The translations under genes and the position numbers were made by a program. From assembly GCA_905147135.1 (NCBI GenBank), contig LR990059.1, positions 15,523,001 through 15,587,000 on the forward strand: DNA of 64,000 nucleotides, read 5' to 3'. Position 1 is the stretch's first letter. Each line of letters begins with the position of its first letter. Positions 53,786 through 63,995 of this stretch are shown here, one piece after another. This DNA comes from Blastobasis lacticolella (Eukaryota; Arthropoda; Insecta; Lepidoptera; Blastobasidae). The notes beneath the pieces are model-generated. The model had not been told where the DNA came from. It searched no databases and worked only from the letters and a program-made list of their open reading frames with translations.

Positions 53786-54055
53786 TATGCTACTTAGTGA
53801 CAAACAAGTAGACCGTGATGATAAGTGGTTACGTAACATTTCGGATTTGCAGAACCGATGGTGCGTTGTCACTATGAGGACTAAGACGATATGATATGGC
53901 TCACACCTGTAATGTTCTGGCTACCTCATCTTTCTACCAAGAATAAAAGAATGTAAATTTTGTAATCTGTCGACAGAAATAGATAAGGTGGTGGAACTCA
54001 CTCACTGAAGTCCTCAGGCTTGACGAAGTCCTATCTCCTGATAAAGTATTTCGTA
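53786..54055 (+). mobile_element. Family E short repeat, near full length
   Basis: It has 'gtgacaaacaagtagaccgt', 'cagaaccgatggtgcgttgt', 'ctggctacctcatctttcta', 'gacagaaatagataaggtgg' and 'cctcaggcttgacgaagtcc' in order. It spans the two halves seen separately at 7050/15128 and 8160. Confidence 0.65.
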
Positions 54056-54094
54056 CATTCATGATACAGGTTTGTATCTGGTACCTGTTAGTTA

Positions 54095-54312
54095 TCATTA
54101 TGGCATTAATATCCCGGTTATACACACACGCGAAGACCGGGATCTGCTTTGACCATGATCCAGGATTTGGCAGATCAAGCAATTACACTAGAGTGACTGC
54201 CATCTGATCTCTGTGACCCTGTTAACGGGGGAACTAGAACAGATTGGATCATGGCACGCCTGAATGTGCAGGTTTCCTCACGATGTTTTCCCTCACCGTA
54301 AGTAGGTACCGT
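54095..54312 (-). mobile_element. SINE-A, head truncated
   Basis: On the reverse strand it runs from 'cggtgagggaaaacatcgtg' through 'gatccaatctgttctagttc' and 'gtaattgcttgatctgccaa' to 'cgggatattaatgcc'. The tRNA-like head is absent. Confidence 0.75.
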
Positions 54313-54319
54313 GTGGCCG

Positions 54320-54575
54320 TGTGGTGACCGGCAGAGTAGAATAGCACCAACCCTTTACACTCATGGGTGTCGTACAAGGCGACTAATATTTTCGAGGCAA
54401 AAGATCAAAAGTCTCCGTAGTCTGGAAAATGGGCAGCAGCATTTTCCATTGTAATATTTGAACACTGCGATCTCCAACCCGCCTGCCAAGCGTGGAGATT
54501 ATGGCAATGCCCTCCCCTTTCGTGGGAGAGGCCCTAAGTCCTGCAGTGGACTGTTACGGGCTGTGATGATGAAGT
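54320..54575 (+). mobile_element. Family D-related element
   Basis: 'gtgtcgtacaaggcgactaa', 'gtctggaaaatgggcagcag', 'gccaagcgtggagattatgg', 'gagaggccctaagtcctgca' and a final 'ctgtgatgatga'. It spans most of family D with a longer middle part than 5993-6232. Confidence 0.75.
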
Positions 54576-55028
54576 AGGTACCACTGTACCAGTGTAGTGT
54601 AGCTGTAACACCGTAACAATACGAAACGCGTAAAACCTGATAACATCTCCAACCAATTCCTTACACAGTTTTAACAGCAATTTTATTACAAAATCTCCAG
54701 CTATTATAGTTATGTCGTTCTTTATCAAAATATTAGGTAGTAAATGTTGGGTATAAATTATATTTGGCCGTAAAATAGTTTTATTGCGGGTTGTATTTAA
54801 AGTTTTATGAGATTCGGAGATGTTGTAGGCTCGATTTGAGTTGACAATATTCCATGGACGTCAGAGTGTGTCACCTCTCTCCTTAAGATTAGGAAAAATT
54901 CTGCTCTATTTAATATAAATAGTAATTTCAAACTACTAAGTACATATAGTTAGCAAATTTTTATGGCACTAAAACTAATTCAGCTTTGCTTTTTATTAAG
55001 CGAAACCTTTATTTGTAATTAGATATTA

Positions 55029-55240
55029 AAATATGCTTGGGCAACAAACACAGCGCCATCTAGCCTCTAAGTAAGCAAAGCTTGTGTTATGGGTGCCATA
55101 CATCTGATAAACTACTTATATATATTTTTTACTTACATACTTATTATACATATAACTCCCGGACCCGTAACAGAAATTAAAATTCATCATTTCAATTTCT
55201 GCCCAGCCGGGAATCGAACCAACCGAACCACTCAGCTTGT
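55029..55240 (-). mobile_element. SINE-B with a deletion in the tRNA-like head
   Basis: The body matches 36917-37157, but about 40 bp between the B box ('gccgggaatcgaac') and the A-box end ('aaccgaaccactcagc') are missing. Confidence 0.85.
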
Positions 55241-56840
55241 CAATTGCTTCTCAACAAGATTCAAAAGAGGAAGATATCCTGCCCAACAGTGGGAGGCTGA
55301 TGATGAATATTCAAAGAATACCTTGATTACAGTCAGACAGTTTTTCGGTAACGTTAGACTCTTCAGACATTTCTTTTTTATTGAAAGGCTGATAACAAAC
55401 TAAGCCGGTAAAGCGATTTTTAAACAACATTTTAGGTTCCAATTTAAAGTCAGTTGAAATGCTATTCAAAAAGCAATATCATAAGCTACTGAAATAAATG
55501 TCGTTAAAAACGCGGACAAACGCCGACAGAATTAATATGAAGGACTGGTCGAGATCTAATCACGGCACCATTTAACACGCTTATGTTTCTATTACACGTT
55601 AGAAGGTTTCGAGCCTCCACCGGTAGAATTCATAAATCCCATCGCATGGCATTATAATTACAAAATAGTAATAAAAATACAATTCCAATATTAATAAAAC
55701 GCAATCAATGGAGGTCCTATTCCGCTTTTACGATCGTATCGCATTAACGAGTGGTTTCAATGTTTTTATAATCTAGCAAGACAAATCGCCCACAGATAAT
55801 GAAACTGGATACGCGGGACGCAGGCGCAAAGCCACCGCCGCGGGTAACGTCTTCACGCCACCGCTGCAGCCCAGTCATAACCTCAATCAAAACGGCTATA
55901 AAGTTTGACAAAAATTCCACCTTAAGCCGTCCTTTAATTATCCATATATTACAAAATCCGAACCCGAAACTACCTGATAGCAATTATACACGCGCTCACC
56001 CACGTCAAAAGCGACCCATTCAACTGACGTTTATGAAAAAAAGAGCAATCGGCGTCTTAAACCTTTTAACAAAACTGGCCGGCGATAATTCAAGCGAAAT
56101 GTCCAAACTGTGTTGGAAGAAAAAACTGAATTTCGAACATAGAAAGTGTTAGCGACAATAGGAATATTCAAAATCTTGTTAATAAAGAGTCTAGGGTCCG
56201 CCGCGATCGGCCGCCTTCGACAATGGTCGGGACCGAAAAAAATGGTATTTGAAAAAAAAAGAACGAGCAGAGCGAAGATTTTTTTCTCGGATCACAGCGT
56301 GAGATCGTTTTGGAGGGAATTTTGGATTTGGAACAGGCGTCATGTGCAGATAGGTGCGTGTTTTTTCTGACTTCATCCGAAGTTAGCATCCGTGGCCACA
56401 TGGGCGCGTTTCGCCCGGAATTATTATTATCCTCTTACTTATTAAGGATACTGCTAAATGGGCGTTGCATTTGAGCCGCTTAACAATTTTTGAAGAGGCC
56501 TTTGTTGAATTTATGACCGTTTCGAGTCGTTTTGTTTGTATATTTAAATAGAGATGGACGTGTCGCGGCTTCGTGATTTAGTGCAGGGGACGTTGGACAA
56601 CATTGTGCACCTGCGTTTAATCCCGATAAAGATATCAAACATAAAGCAACATACATTATTGACGAACATTCTTCCGAAAATATTCCATATCAAAATACCT
56701 TCTATCAATTATAGGTGATGTGTTGATATTTGGAGAGTGAATAAATCGTTTCATTCAACTCCCATACCCCTTACTTAAAAGGCAGATATGCTCCAACCAT
56801 CCTTAACAACAGGTGTGATTGCAGTAATGAATGAAAAAAA
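55241..56840. other. Non-coding block, moderately CpG-rich
   Basis: Overlapping open frames on both strands (55799-56152 plus, 56168-56401 minus) show no domain and no credible splice context. Few repeats are seen. Together with the 48-51 kb block it may be conserved regulatory DNA. Confidence 0.3.
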
Positions 56841-56844
56841 TATA

Positions 56845-56965
56845 TAGCGACAGCCAACGACTTTCGACGAGAGGATGCGAAAGTCCGGGCAAAGTGGAGA
56901 AGAAAGAGCAAGAAAGCGGAGCCTGGCAGAAGCCGGAATTTACTGCTCAGATGTAGATGATGATA
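56845..56965 (+). mobile_element. RTE-clade LINE 3' end
   Basis: 'gcgacagccaacgactttcg', 'agagcaagaaagcggagcct' and 'ggcagaagccggaatttact', then gatgatga. It matches the distal RTE sequence at 34318-34890 and 20555-21030. Confidence 0.65.
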
Positions 56966-57144
56966 GAAAATACTAGAGTCCCACTTGTACTTTGCACAGA
57001 TTATTATTGCTTCCATACTTGTATAAACCATGCTTATGAATTTCCCTCTACCTTAAATCCATTAAACAAAGGCAACCGAAACAGTAATTGAACTTAACAT
57101 TCAGGAGCTCAAATCTAAATATCCTCACACCTTGGAGCCAAATT

Positions 57145-57392
57145 GTTCGCGAACTGTACGGTTCCAAAGGAACGTTCTCCCACGTACACTAAGGTTGTGG
57201 AATGAACTACCTGGAGAGGTTTTCCCTGGAGAGTACAACATGGAGTCCATCAAGAAAGGGGTGCAAAGGTTTTTATGTGGTCGGCAACGCGTGGGTGATA
57301 CCCCTGGTATTGCAAACGTCCACAGGTTGCGGTGACTGTTCAACATCAGGCAGCCCGTAAGCTTGTTTGCCACCTTTGTGGTATAAAAAAAC
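57145..57392 (+). mobile_element. CR1/Jockey-type LINE 3' end, best copy
   Basis: The frame 57132-57335 reads RTVRFQRNVLPRTLRLWNEL, PGEVFPGEYNMESIKKGVQR, FLCGRQRVGD. This is the LINE C-terminal pattern RxLxLWNxLPxxVFPxxYNxxxxKxxVxxFL. It ends 'ctttgtggtataaaaaaac'. It anchors the identification of fragments at 665, 4112, 28960, 35620 and 60709. Confidence 0.82.
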
Positions 57393-57479
57393 AACAACAA
57401 ATTATTGAAATATATAATGCTAGCGGCCCGCTCCGGTGTCGCAAGGGTTTTCTCGGTTTTACTCTATTATAATGTCCGT

Positions 57480-57562
57480 TTATTATATATAAAAACCTTC
57501 CTGAAGAAATTCTCTAAATTATAGTGAAATATTCATCAAAATCCGTTGCTTGGTTTAGGAGG
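57480..57562 (+). mobile_element. Dispersed repeat H-related fragment
   Basis: 'aaaaaccttcctgaagaaat' and 'catcaaaatccgttgcttgg' are the widespread lepidopteran repeat H words. Confidence 0.45.
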
Positions 57563-58028
57563 AGTTAGCACATTCAGACTTAAATTTATACTATGTATAG
57601 AAAAATATCCAAATATTATATACTATAGCGATCATCGGCTCCGAACTAACATCCTCATACCTTCTATCGCCCTACCGAAAAACACCACCTCCATCCAAAG
57701 ATCTAAAAATCTTCGTCTCCATCCATCACAAGGCGGTGTAAGCCAAACGGCATTCAGTAGATTCAAATGCGGGTACATACCGAGATGCCCACTGATAGGC
57801 GCCGAGGTAGGCCCGATAGTATCAATCATATGCGTTTGATTGTCTTTTGCTTGTTTGGGGGTTCACTCCCGGGCGGATAAGGTTATTTGGAGGTTTCCAA
57901 TTGAAGTGTCCGCTTTGGGAACGTATCGTGTGATCCTATCGATAGAACGGCAGTAAATAATGCCCTTCAGCTAGTTTCAGCGAGTGTTTAAGTGTTCTGG
58001 TCTGGTTTTAGGCCGCGGGCCGAAACGC

Positions 58029-58186
58029 CTGATTAATTAAAATTATTATTTTACCTCAGGCGGTTAGACCCTCAGTTAAAATTTCTATTAAAAATTGTTT
58101 CACTCTGACTGGCCTAAAACCATTTTAAGGACATTTTAAGTGCGGGCCCAAACTCCTGAGGAATTATGATAATTTTAATTAATCGA
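58029..58186. repeat. Inverted repeat with AT-rich homeodomain-like cores
   Basis: gattaattaaaattat followed by ...cctcagg near 58031-58063 is mirrored by cctgagg...ataattttaattaatc at 58156-58184. A further pair, ggttttaggcc / ggcctaaaacc, lies around it. It is non-coding. Confidence 0.65.
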
Positions 58187-58263
58187 GGGCTCGAGTGCCA
58201 AAGCCAGGCCGGGCCGAAACGATTGAAAACTAGTTTCAGCTTTGTATTTTTACTCATCGTTAG

Positions 58264-58499
58264 AGACGACGCTCTACGAAGCCGAAATATATGTGCTATT
58301 TACCGCCGACATCTATAATACTTCAATTTGTCGCCGAAACGATATTCCGACTGTACAAGGGCAAAAAATCTTTGATCGCAACTGGTTACGAACCGGTTTC
58401 GTATACGGCCGAAGGGAAATTAATCAGAACCGGTGGTGGCCGTGTGCCGTATGGTATACAGCAGATCAGAATATTGCGCTGTGGTCCAATCGGCTATGA
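58264..58499 (+). pseudogene. Degenerate FLYWCH-like zinc-finger exon (tentative)
   Basis: After an acceptor-like tttttactcatcgttag the frame is open to a stop at 58497-58499. It contains TVQGQKIFDRNWLRTGFVY, GRREINQNRWWPCAVWYTAD and QNIALWSNRL. G-[KQ]-K, G-[YF]-x-F/Y and W-W-x-C followed by x-A-L recall the FLYWCH finger found in mod(mdg4)-type terminal exons. The second Cys and the His are not preserved, and GKKSLIATGYE lies in the neighbouring frame, suggesting a frameshift. It may be coincidence. Confidence 0.28.
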
Positions 58500-58526
58500 A
58501 GGCGATGCATCGACATCGACTTCAAA

Positions 58527-58658
58527 TTGACAGATTGGCGAATTAGTCCGTGGTATTGTCTATGGGCCCCATGCGAAAGAGAGAGAAAGATTCAATGAAC
58601 CGAAAGAGACGCACCTATACGAACGACAATAATTTCACGGACTAACTCGCATTGACAG
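58527..58658. mobile_element. MITE O with terminal inverted repeats
   Basis: gcgaattagtccgtg (58538-58552) and cacggactaactcgc (58636-58650) are inverted, with similarity continuing inward (tattgtc / gacaata) and to cgaaagag / gaaagagacg. A half copy with the same arm lies at 60901-60990. It is non-coding. Confidence 0.65.
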
Positions 58659-58989
58659 GACTTGGATCGTATAGGCGATGTACAAATAATGATAAAGCCT
58701 CTGGTGCCAGTAACCCTCTCGACTATGGGTGCTGTAAAAGGCGACTAAAGTCGGTGTACAACACGCATACTCACACTGCCTACTCGTCTGCTTAGAGAAC
58801 GCACTGCGTCCAATTCGGCTCTATAGTGCGCGAAGTCCTACGACCCGCATAGCATGCTTGCAGGCCTATGGTTCTCTGTTTCAAGGATTTGCCTTTTGAG
58901 ATGGAATTATTTTAGGCTATAACCTGACACATTTTAATTTACATTCCTAAGTTCTTAATATTCATATCGAATTGGCACAGGAACATTCT

Positions 58990-59122
58990 TCATTCAGAGA
59001 GCAAAATCAAAGTGGAATTGCTCAAAGAATATTGTCCATTTTTGTATTACGCCTTTTGGAAAGCGGGGCATAACGTATTTAGTTGATACAAAAATTCTAC
59101 TTTAATCTTGCTTTCTGAATGA
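58990..59122. mobile_element. MITE family J, diverged copy
   Basis: Inverted ends tcattcagagagcaaaatca and the opposing tttaatcttgctttctgaat enclose 'cgccttttggaaagcggggc' and 'aaaatt', shared with 36664-36813 and 26150-26295. Confidence 0.65.
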
Positions 59123-59189
59123 GTTAGAAACGTACATTAAGGTGGAGTAATCGACGTCTTACTTAGAGAGAGTTCAGATTTCATTCGAA

Positions 59190-59765
59190 ATAATATTACA
59201 ACGTATAATTGTACGTTGTACATAATATCATTTCGATGTACAAAAATGAACACAACAGGTGCATCCTCAGTCTTCCCGTTTTACACACGATTTAAATCGG
59301 CACTCAATCACAGGACCACATTCATACCGGGAAATTATTTTATTAAGCTCAGGCTTAACGGAAGAACTCAACAGGTTGTGGAAGTGACTGGACAGGTAAG
59401 TTGTAGTTCTACTGCCAAGTACATATTCACTCAGCAATGTAAGTCAGTTCTCGGGACGACAGATTCTGTGGAGGTCAGTTTCTTATTGGTCAGAATTGGA
59501 CTACGTCAGATTCTGGTTATGTCAGACATTTATACAGTCAACGATACGAATCCGAAAAAAAAAACTTACATTTTTAGTTTTCAAGTCAAGTTTTGTACAA
59601 CACCCGCACATTAACGTCTTAGTAAAGTAGAGTAAATATGCGTTCTCACAGTGATAATTAGTGGCTCTTTACAAAGTGAACGCACTGCGTAAAACAGCTT
59701 TACGGTTGGTCAATTTCGTTCATTTTGACGGCCGCATGCCGATTGTCACTCAAGTATTGCCTCAT
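59190..59765. other. AT-rich non-coding stretch
   Basis: A near-palindrome (tacaacgtataattgtacgt) lies at about 59197-59216. The 132-codon plus frame at 59216-59614 shows no domain, and its sequence is repetitive (recurrent gtca/gattct words). No gene is called. Confidence 0.35.
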
Positions 59766-59870
59766 CATCATCATCATCACAGCCCATAACTGTCCACTGC
59801 AAGACTTAGGGGGAGGTTATCGCCATAATCTCCGCGGTTGGCAAGCAACCACGGTTCGCGCACTGTGCAA
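59763..59870 (-). mobile_element. Family D 3' fragment with (ATC)n tail
   Basis: catcatcatcatcatcacag then 'cccataactgtccactgcaa' and 'gccataatctccgcggttgg' is the reversed 3' end of family D. Confidence 0.7.
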
Positions 59871-60014
59871 CCTCATAGTAAGTAGTAACGTTTCTGATTA
59901 GGGCTTTTACTTGCCGTGGTTGGCTAACGAACTAATTTTTGGCGACCTACTTCATTTCGTTTTTCGTCGTAGTAGAGTCATCTCTGTCGCACATTTGTGA
60001 GTACTGTAGCATGT

Positions 60015-60245
60015 GTGCGCGGGCAGGCCTTAGGTAAGGGCGCTTTCTAAGACAAGTAGGTTTCGGAGGCCGTATGTTTGGATGGGCTCTAAGTTAAGTA
60101 GGCGTTCGGGTTGGCCTGCTGCTCGTGTAGGGTAACCGGGGCTTTAGTCGGTTAAGTAGGTTAGAGCAAGTAGGATGTAGGCGTGTAGGCTTAGATAGGT
60201 CGGAGCAAGTAGGACGCTAGCTGTTAGCCTGCGTCTATGAGCACA
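60015..60245 (+). repeat. Degenerate GTAGG-rich minisatellite-like stretch
   Basis: Recurrent aagtagg, taggcg and gtaggc words, with the longer match agcaagtagga repeated (around 60167 and 60204). The G-rich strand is consistently the plus strand. It is loosely reminiscent of insect TTAGG arrays but far too degenerate to call telomeric. Confidence 0.4.
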
Positions 60246-60429
60246 CATAGCACTGGCTAGGTATTAATTCAAATGCGCTTCATTTGAATTCGATGTACGG
60301 TATCCTATGTATTTTGTATGATTCTTCTAGAGACTTTCACGAATAAAACTTCAATTAAGCATTATCATTTTTATTTTAAAATCAGTGTATCACCCAGTGC
60401 CACAGTACTAAATATGTAGCCGAAACTAC

Positions 60430-60700
60430 CCGATGTGCAAGTGCTCACAACCTTGACAAGTGAAACTAGTACTCCTAATACACGAGAATGCACAAGTACA
60501 AAACACGCCCGCCTAGTTCCCTTTCTGACACCGCTGCGCCTGCGCCGCGTCCATAGATCATCTGACATGGCGGCCGTCGGATCGCCGATAACGCGTGTAG
60601 CGACGCGCGTTAAATTCAGTTATGTGCACTCGCTGTGGTGTCCTACTCACGAAATAGACTATAGCAGCAAGGTACAGATGTCGGCGACTGCACATCGGCT
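60430..60700. other. CpG-rich segment with opposed ATG codons
   Basis: Around 60567-60577 'catggcggccgt' contains ATG on both strands, each in good initiation context, opening MAAVGSPITRVATRV on plus and MSDDLWTRRRRSGVR on minus. The segment is CpG-rich. No domain or splice model supports either, so a promoter-like islet is as likely. Confidence 0.25.
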
Positions 60701-60708
60701 AGTCAGAC

Positions 60709-60828
60709 GTTTTCCCTGGAGAGTAGGTACAACATGGCGTTTTCCAAGAAAGGGGTGGAAAGGTTTTTGCGGGATCGGCAGCGCGTATTGCAAACGTCCG
60801 AAGGCTACTCATATCCTCGCAGTCTATT
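60709..60828 (+). mobile_element. CR1/Jockey-type LINE 3' fragment
   Basis: 'gttttccctggagagtaggt', 'gaaaggggtggaaaggtttt' and 'tattgcaaacgtccgaaggc' match 57145-57392. Confidence 0.75.
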
Positions 60829-60900
60829 AGATGCACAACAGTGGCCTTTTCGTTGAAGGAATATCGGTTTCATTGATACTATCCAAGTCCATGTCCAGTC

Positions 60901-60990
60901 ATTGACAAAGCGAGTTAGTCCGTGATATTTTGTCTTTCGTATAGGTGCGTCTCTTTCGGTTCATCTCTTTCTCTCTCTTTCTCTTTTAGC
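60901..60990 (-). mobile_element. Half copy of MITE O
   Basis: 'gcgagttagtccgtgatatt', 'cgtataggtgcgtctctttc' and 'ggttcat' match one arm of 58527-58658, followed by a ctttctct microsatellite. Confidence 0.65.
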
Positions 60991-61167
60991 AATATGTTAT
61001 ATCTATTCCATTCGCGGGTTTCGTACAAGACAACAAATATCATAGAGTCAGAGTAGATAGCATCTTCATAAACTAGAAATTGGGCAGCATTTTTCTGTTA
61101 AGTATACGTATTCAGACAGAACGATCTCCAACAATAATACATACAAATATTTTCACATTTTTCTTAA

Positions 61168-61212
61168 TTAGACTAGCCAGGCATTTGACCACTATCTCAC
61201 CTGGTGGTAAGG
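61168..61212 (-). mobile_element. LINE 3' UTR fragment
   Basis: 'gccaggcatttgaccactat' plus 'ctcacctggtgg' matches the 3' UTR of the LINE ending at 30513. Confidence 0.55.
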
Positions 61213-62820
61213 TTTTGTCTCTTTTTAGTACAGATATAAACTGGTTTCCTCCATCCTCAAACTGAAACCACAAGAAAATTCGTATGGGAGATACTTGATC
61301 TACCGCACCAGTCACAACATGTAACCGATACACTGACTCTGATTAGTCTCAGACTTCTAAAGTAGGCAGCGTAAGTATTACTCGGACATATCTGAATGTC
61401 AGCCTAACTCGGACACGAGTGATCCAGCAATCAATCATTAAAAACAGAGGCCTTACCACAGTTTTATTAAGACGTAAGATGTTGTATCCCGCCAGTGGAA
61501 GAGATCCTCACATTCCACTGGAGCGGCGTGACACAGCGTTCGTCCGATGACACTTGTCCGTCAAAGAAAAAAAGTAAAAAGAATAATGATCCTAAAACAC
61601 ACGCAACGATTTGTAGACTTCGATCCGACAACTCGAACAGCCAACGAAAACATGGCACTATAAAGAACCTTACCATAGACAATATAACGACAGTTTTCAC
61701 AAATGGAAGGCGTCGAACGAGCGTTCCGTTTCACAATGACTATTCGCCGCGTCATCATAATCAATCACCATTTTTAAAATATCGAAAATTATTATATTAA
61801 TTCCACGAGGCATTATTTGACTAAGCCCCCTAACAATGGTAGAAATGAGTGCTCTGGAAAGCTAAAGAGAATGCGGGGAGAAAAAATAAAGTGTTGGCTG
61901 TATGGCGGAGGATGACATGTCAATTATAAAACCATCAATTGTCCGGTGGGTTTTTTATAGTGTCGGTGGTATCATAGACGGCGCGGGGCCTGCGGTTAGA
62001 GACCACGTGTGTAATCGCTCAGGTATTTGTAAGTGGTATTTCAGTTTTGCATGCGTCATGGTGGCTGACCTTTGGGTTAGGCTTCACGAGACATCAATAT
62101 CACTTTTTAAAAGGAGGTAATTCTGAGATATCCTATTTCTAGATTCGTCATCATCACGATGAATGCATCTGTCGAAGCTCGACTGATTGCCGCAATTTAT
62201 CATGTTAAGTTTAATTGGCTGCAATATGATACGTTGCCTGATACCTAAAATTTGATGACGGATAACCTATAGCTCAGTGGTGATTATGCTAAGCATTTAT
62301 ACTGCTCCGCAGATATGATCTCAGCCTGTATTTTCTAAGCACGCAGATATGCGAATAATTTAAATATCTGTTTGATTGTTTGTCTACTTGGCCCTGTGCA
62401 CACTCCACAGCGAACCGTCGCATTAAATTAATATCAGCTACATAACTTAAAATAGCTTTTAAACCGCCACAAATAGGACTCAAATTACTACTTTACAAAT
62501 GACCCGAATGAAGTCGTATTAAGGTAAATAGTCTTGTGTGTCCCAAGGGACGTAATTACACTCCCAAGTCGGGAAAGCCTTTTTTTGGTAATACCAATGT
62601 CAACTTGTTATAGTGCCGTTGGTCAATTGCCGCTCTGTAAGCGAGTATGCTAATTTAGCGGGCGGCATGTGGGGCGGAGCCCTGCCCCCTTCCACGGAGG
62701 GGGTAATAGCTAGGCACCGAAATTATAGTCTACAGCTTTAACGATGCACTGTCTTTTTTAGACGCTTACTTACGCGGTTTTGCACGAAATACGGCGTTCG
62801 CCTGGGAAGTTCTTTAGTGG
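61213..62820. other. Non-coding stretch, nothing firmly recognised
   Basis: A small hairpin ccagtggaa / ttccactgg lies at 61492-61521. 'tatagctcagtggtgatta' at about 62270 looks like a tRNA A box but lacks a B box. Opposing open frames at 61467-61800 have no domain. Confidence 0.35.
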
Positions 62821-62825
62821 TTTTT

Positions 62826-63060
62826 AGAATCAGCACATTGTCTATACGAGATTCCGCCATCGCACCACTCGCTGTGGACTGGGTACTCATCCACATTACG
62901 TAGACCCTTTGTTGGTATCCACGCCATGGTTTGAAAGAACGTTCCTCGCCCTTACCATTCGAATGTGGAATTACATCCCAGCCACAGTTTCCTTCGGATT
63001 ATGACATGGGATCCTTCAAATACGAGTATATGGGCAGGTAGTACAAAGCATGAAGAGGAA
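62826..63060 (+). mobile_element. LINE ORF2 C-terminal fragment
   Basis: Frames read ATTRCGLGTHPHYVDPL-like and FERTFLALTIRMWNYIPATV in pieces. This recalls the Jockey C-terminal order (H..HP..V, F.RSF..RTA..WN.LP..VF). It has frameshifts. Confidence 0.55.
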
Positions 63061-63600
63061 ATTTAACAGAGAAGAGTATAGAGTGTTCTTTGACAAAAGA
63101 CATGAAAGTTTAGATTGGAAGCCTAATTTATATTACGTAAAAAAGAAAACATAAATTGCATAAGTACCTGGCAGTTTGTAAGAAATCTACAAGACAAGTA
63201 ATTATAATAAATAATATAAAAACAAACTAAAAAGAACTACCCCAAAAAATAAGACGTCAACACGTTGGAATTTAGTAATTTTCTTCGCATTCCGACTGCA
63301 AAAACCAGCCAGCAATATTTATCTCAGCGGCCGCGCGCGAAAAGAGTTTTAGCAAGATTTTGTCGTTTAAAAATAAATAACTTCGAAGGAGATTAGTCGT
63401 GTCAACCGGCGATTAATTTTACTCCGGCGAATTTGTTGGCCCATTCGTCATTTCGGGTTTACCATGTGCTCACGATCACGTGCGGGCTGTGTTCAGAGTC
63501 TACTATTCGATGGCAGTATTTCCCTGGGGTATTTCAAGCCTTATGGCGACTGTAGAAAATTTTAGGCGACGCGGTGACGCTCAAGTTGATTTAAGATTAC
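63061..63600. other. Short non-coding stretch
   Basis: AT-rich at first, then a CpG-richer piece (63240-63500) without repeats. No gene is seen. Confidence 0.3.
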
Positions 63601-63604
63601 ATTA

Positions 63605-63812
63605 GTGGAATGCTAACCGATTCTCTTACGGTGAGAGAAAACACTGTGATGAAACCTGCACAAATGTGCTAAATAGGCGACTGAATGTTTAACCGTGATC
63701 CAGTTTGGTCAGGTTCCCCTGGTAGCAGGGAACGGAGGTCCGATGGCAGTCGCTCCGCTGTTATTATCTGATCTGCCAAATCCTGGATCATGGTTAATAC
63801 GCCAAGATGATT
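63605..63812 (+). mobile_element. SINE-A, head truncated
   Basis: 'ctaaccgattctcttacggt', 'gatgaaacctgcac', 'gatccagtttggtcaggttc', 'cagtcgctccgctgttatta' and 'cctggatcatggttaatac', then gatga. The tRNA-like head is missing. Confidence 0.8.
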
Positions 63813-63835
63813 TTTTTATAATTTGATTTAAGATA

Positions 63836-63995
63836 TTCCTACAAGAAAAATCATTGCACCGTCTAAGTGAAAACTAAACTCGCTAAGTCACTCCTAATTT
63901 TATGACACCGGTTTTGTGACGCCTACATGCTTAGGAATACCTTATGGCGCCAATTTAAGAGTCTCCTAAGTTTAGGGCAATCTGGCATTAGAATC
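63836..63995 (-). mobile_element. Dispersed repeat L, copy 3 (reaches the right edge)
   Basis: On the reverse strand it carries 'gccctaaacttaggagactc', 'aaaaccggtgtcataaaatt' and 'ggagtgacttagcgagttta', matching 35390-35520 and 36814-36890. Confidence 0.55.

Noticed and set aside
55799..56152. 117-codon plus-strand frame
   Set aside because: Overlapped by an open minus frame, no domain, and biased Lys/Arg/Pro composition without promoter context.
59216..59614. 132-codon plus-strand frame
   Set aside because: Internally repetitive AT-rich DNA next to a MITE, with no recognisable family.
62270..62335. tRNA-like A box (tagctcagtggt)
   Set aside because: No B box or cloverleaf follows.
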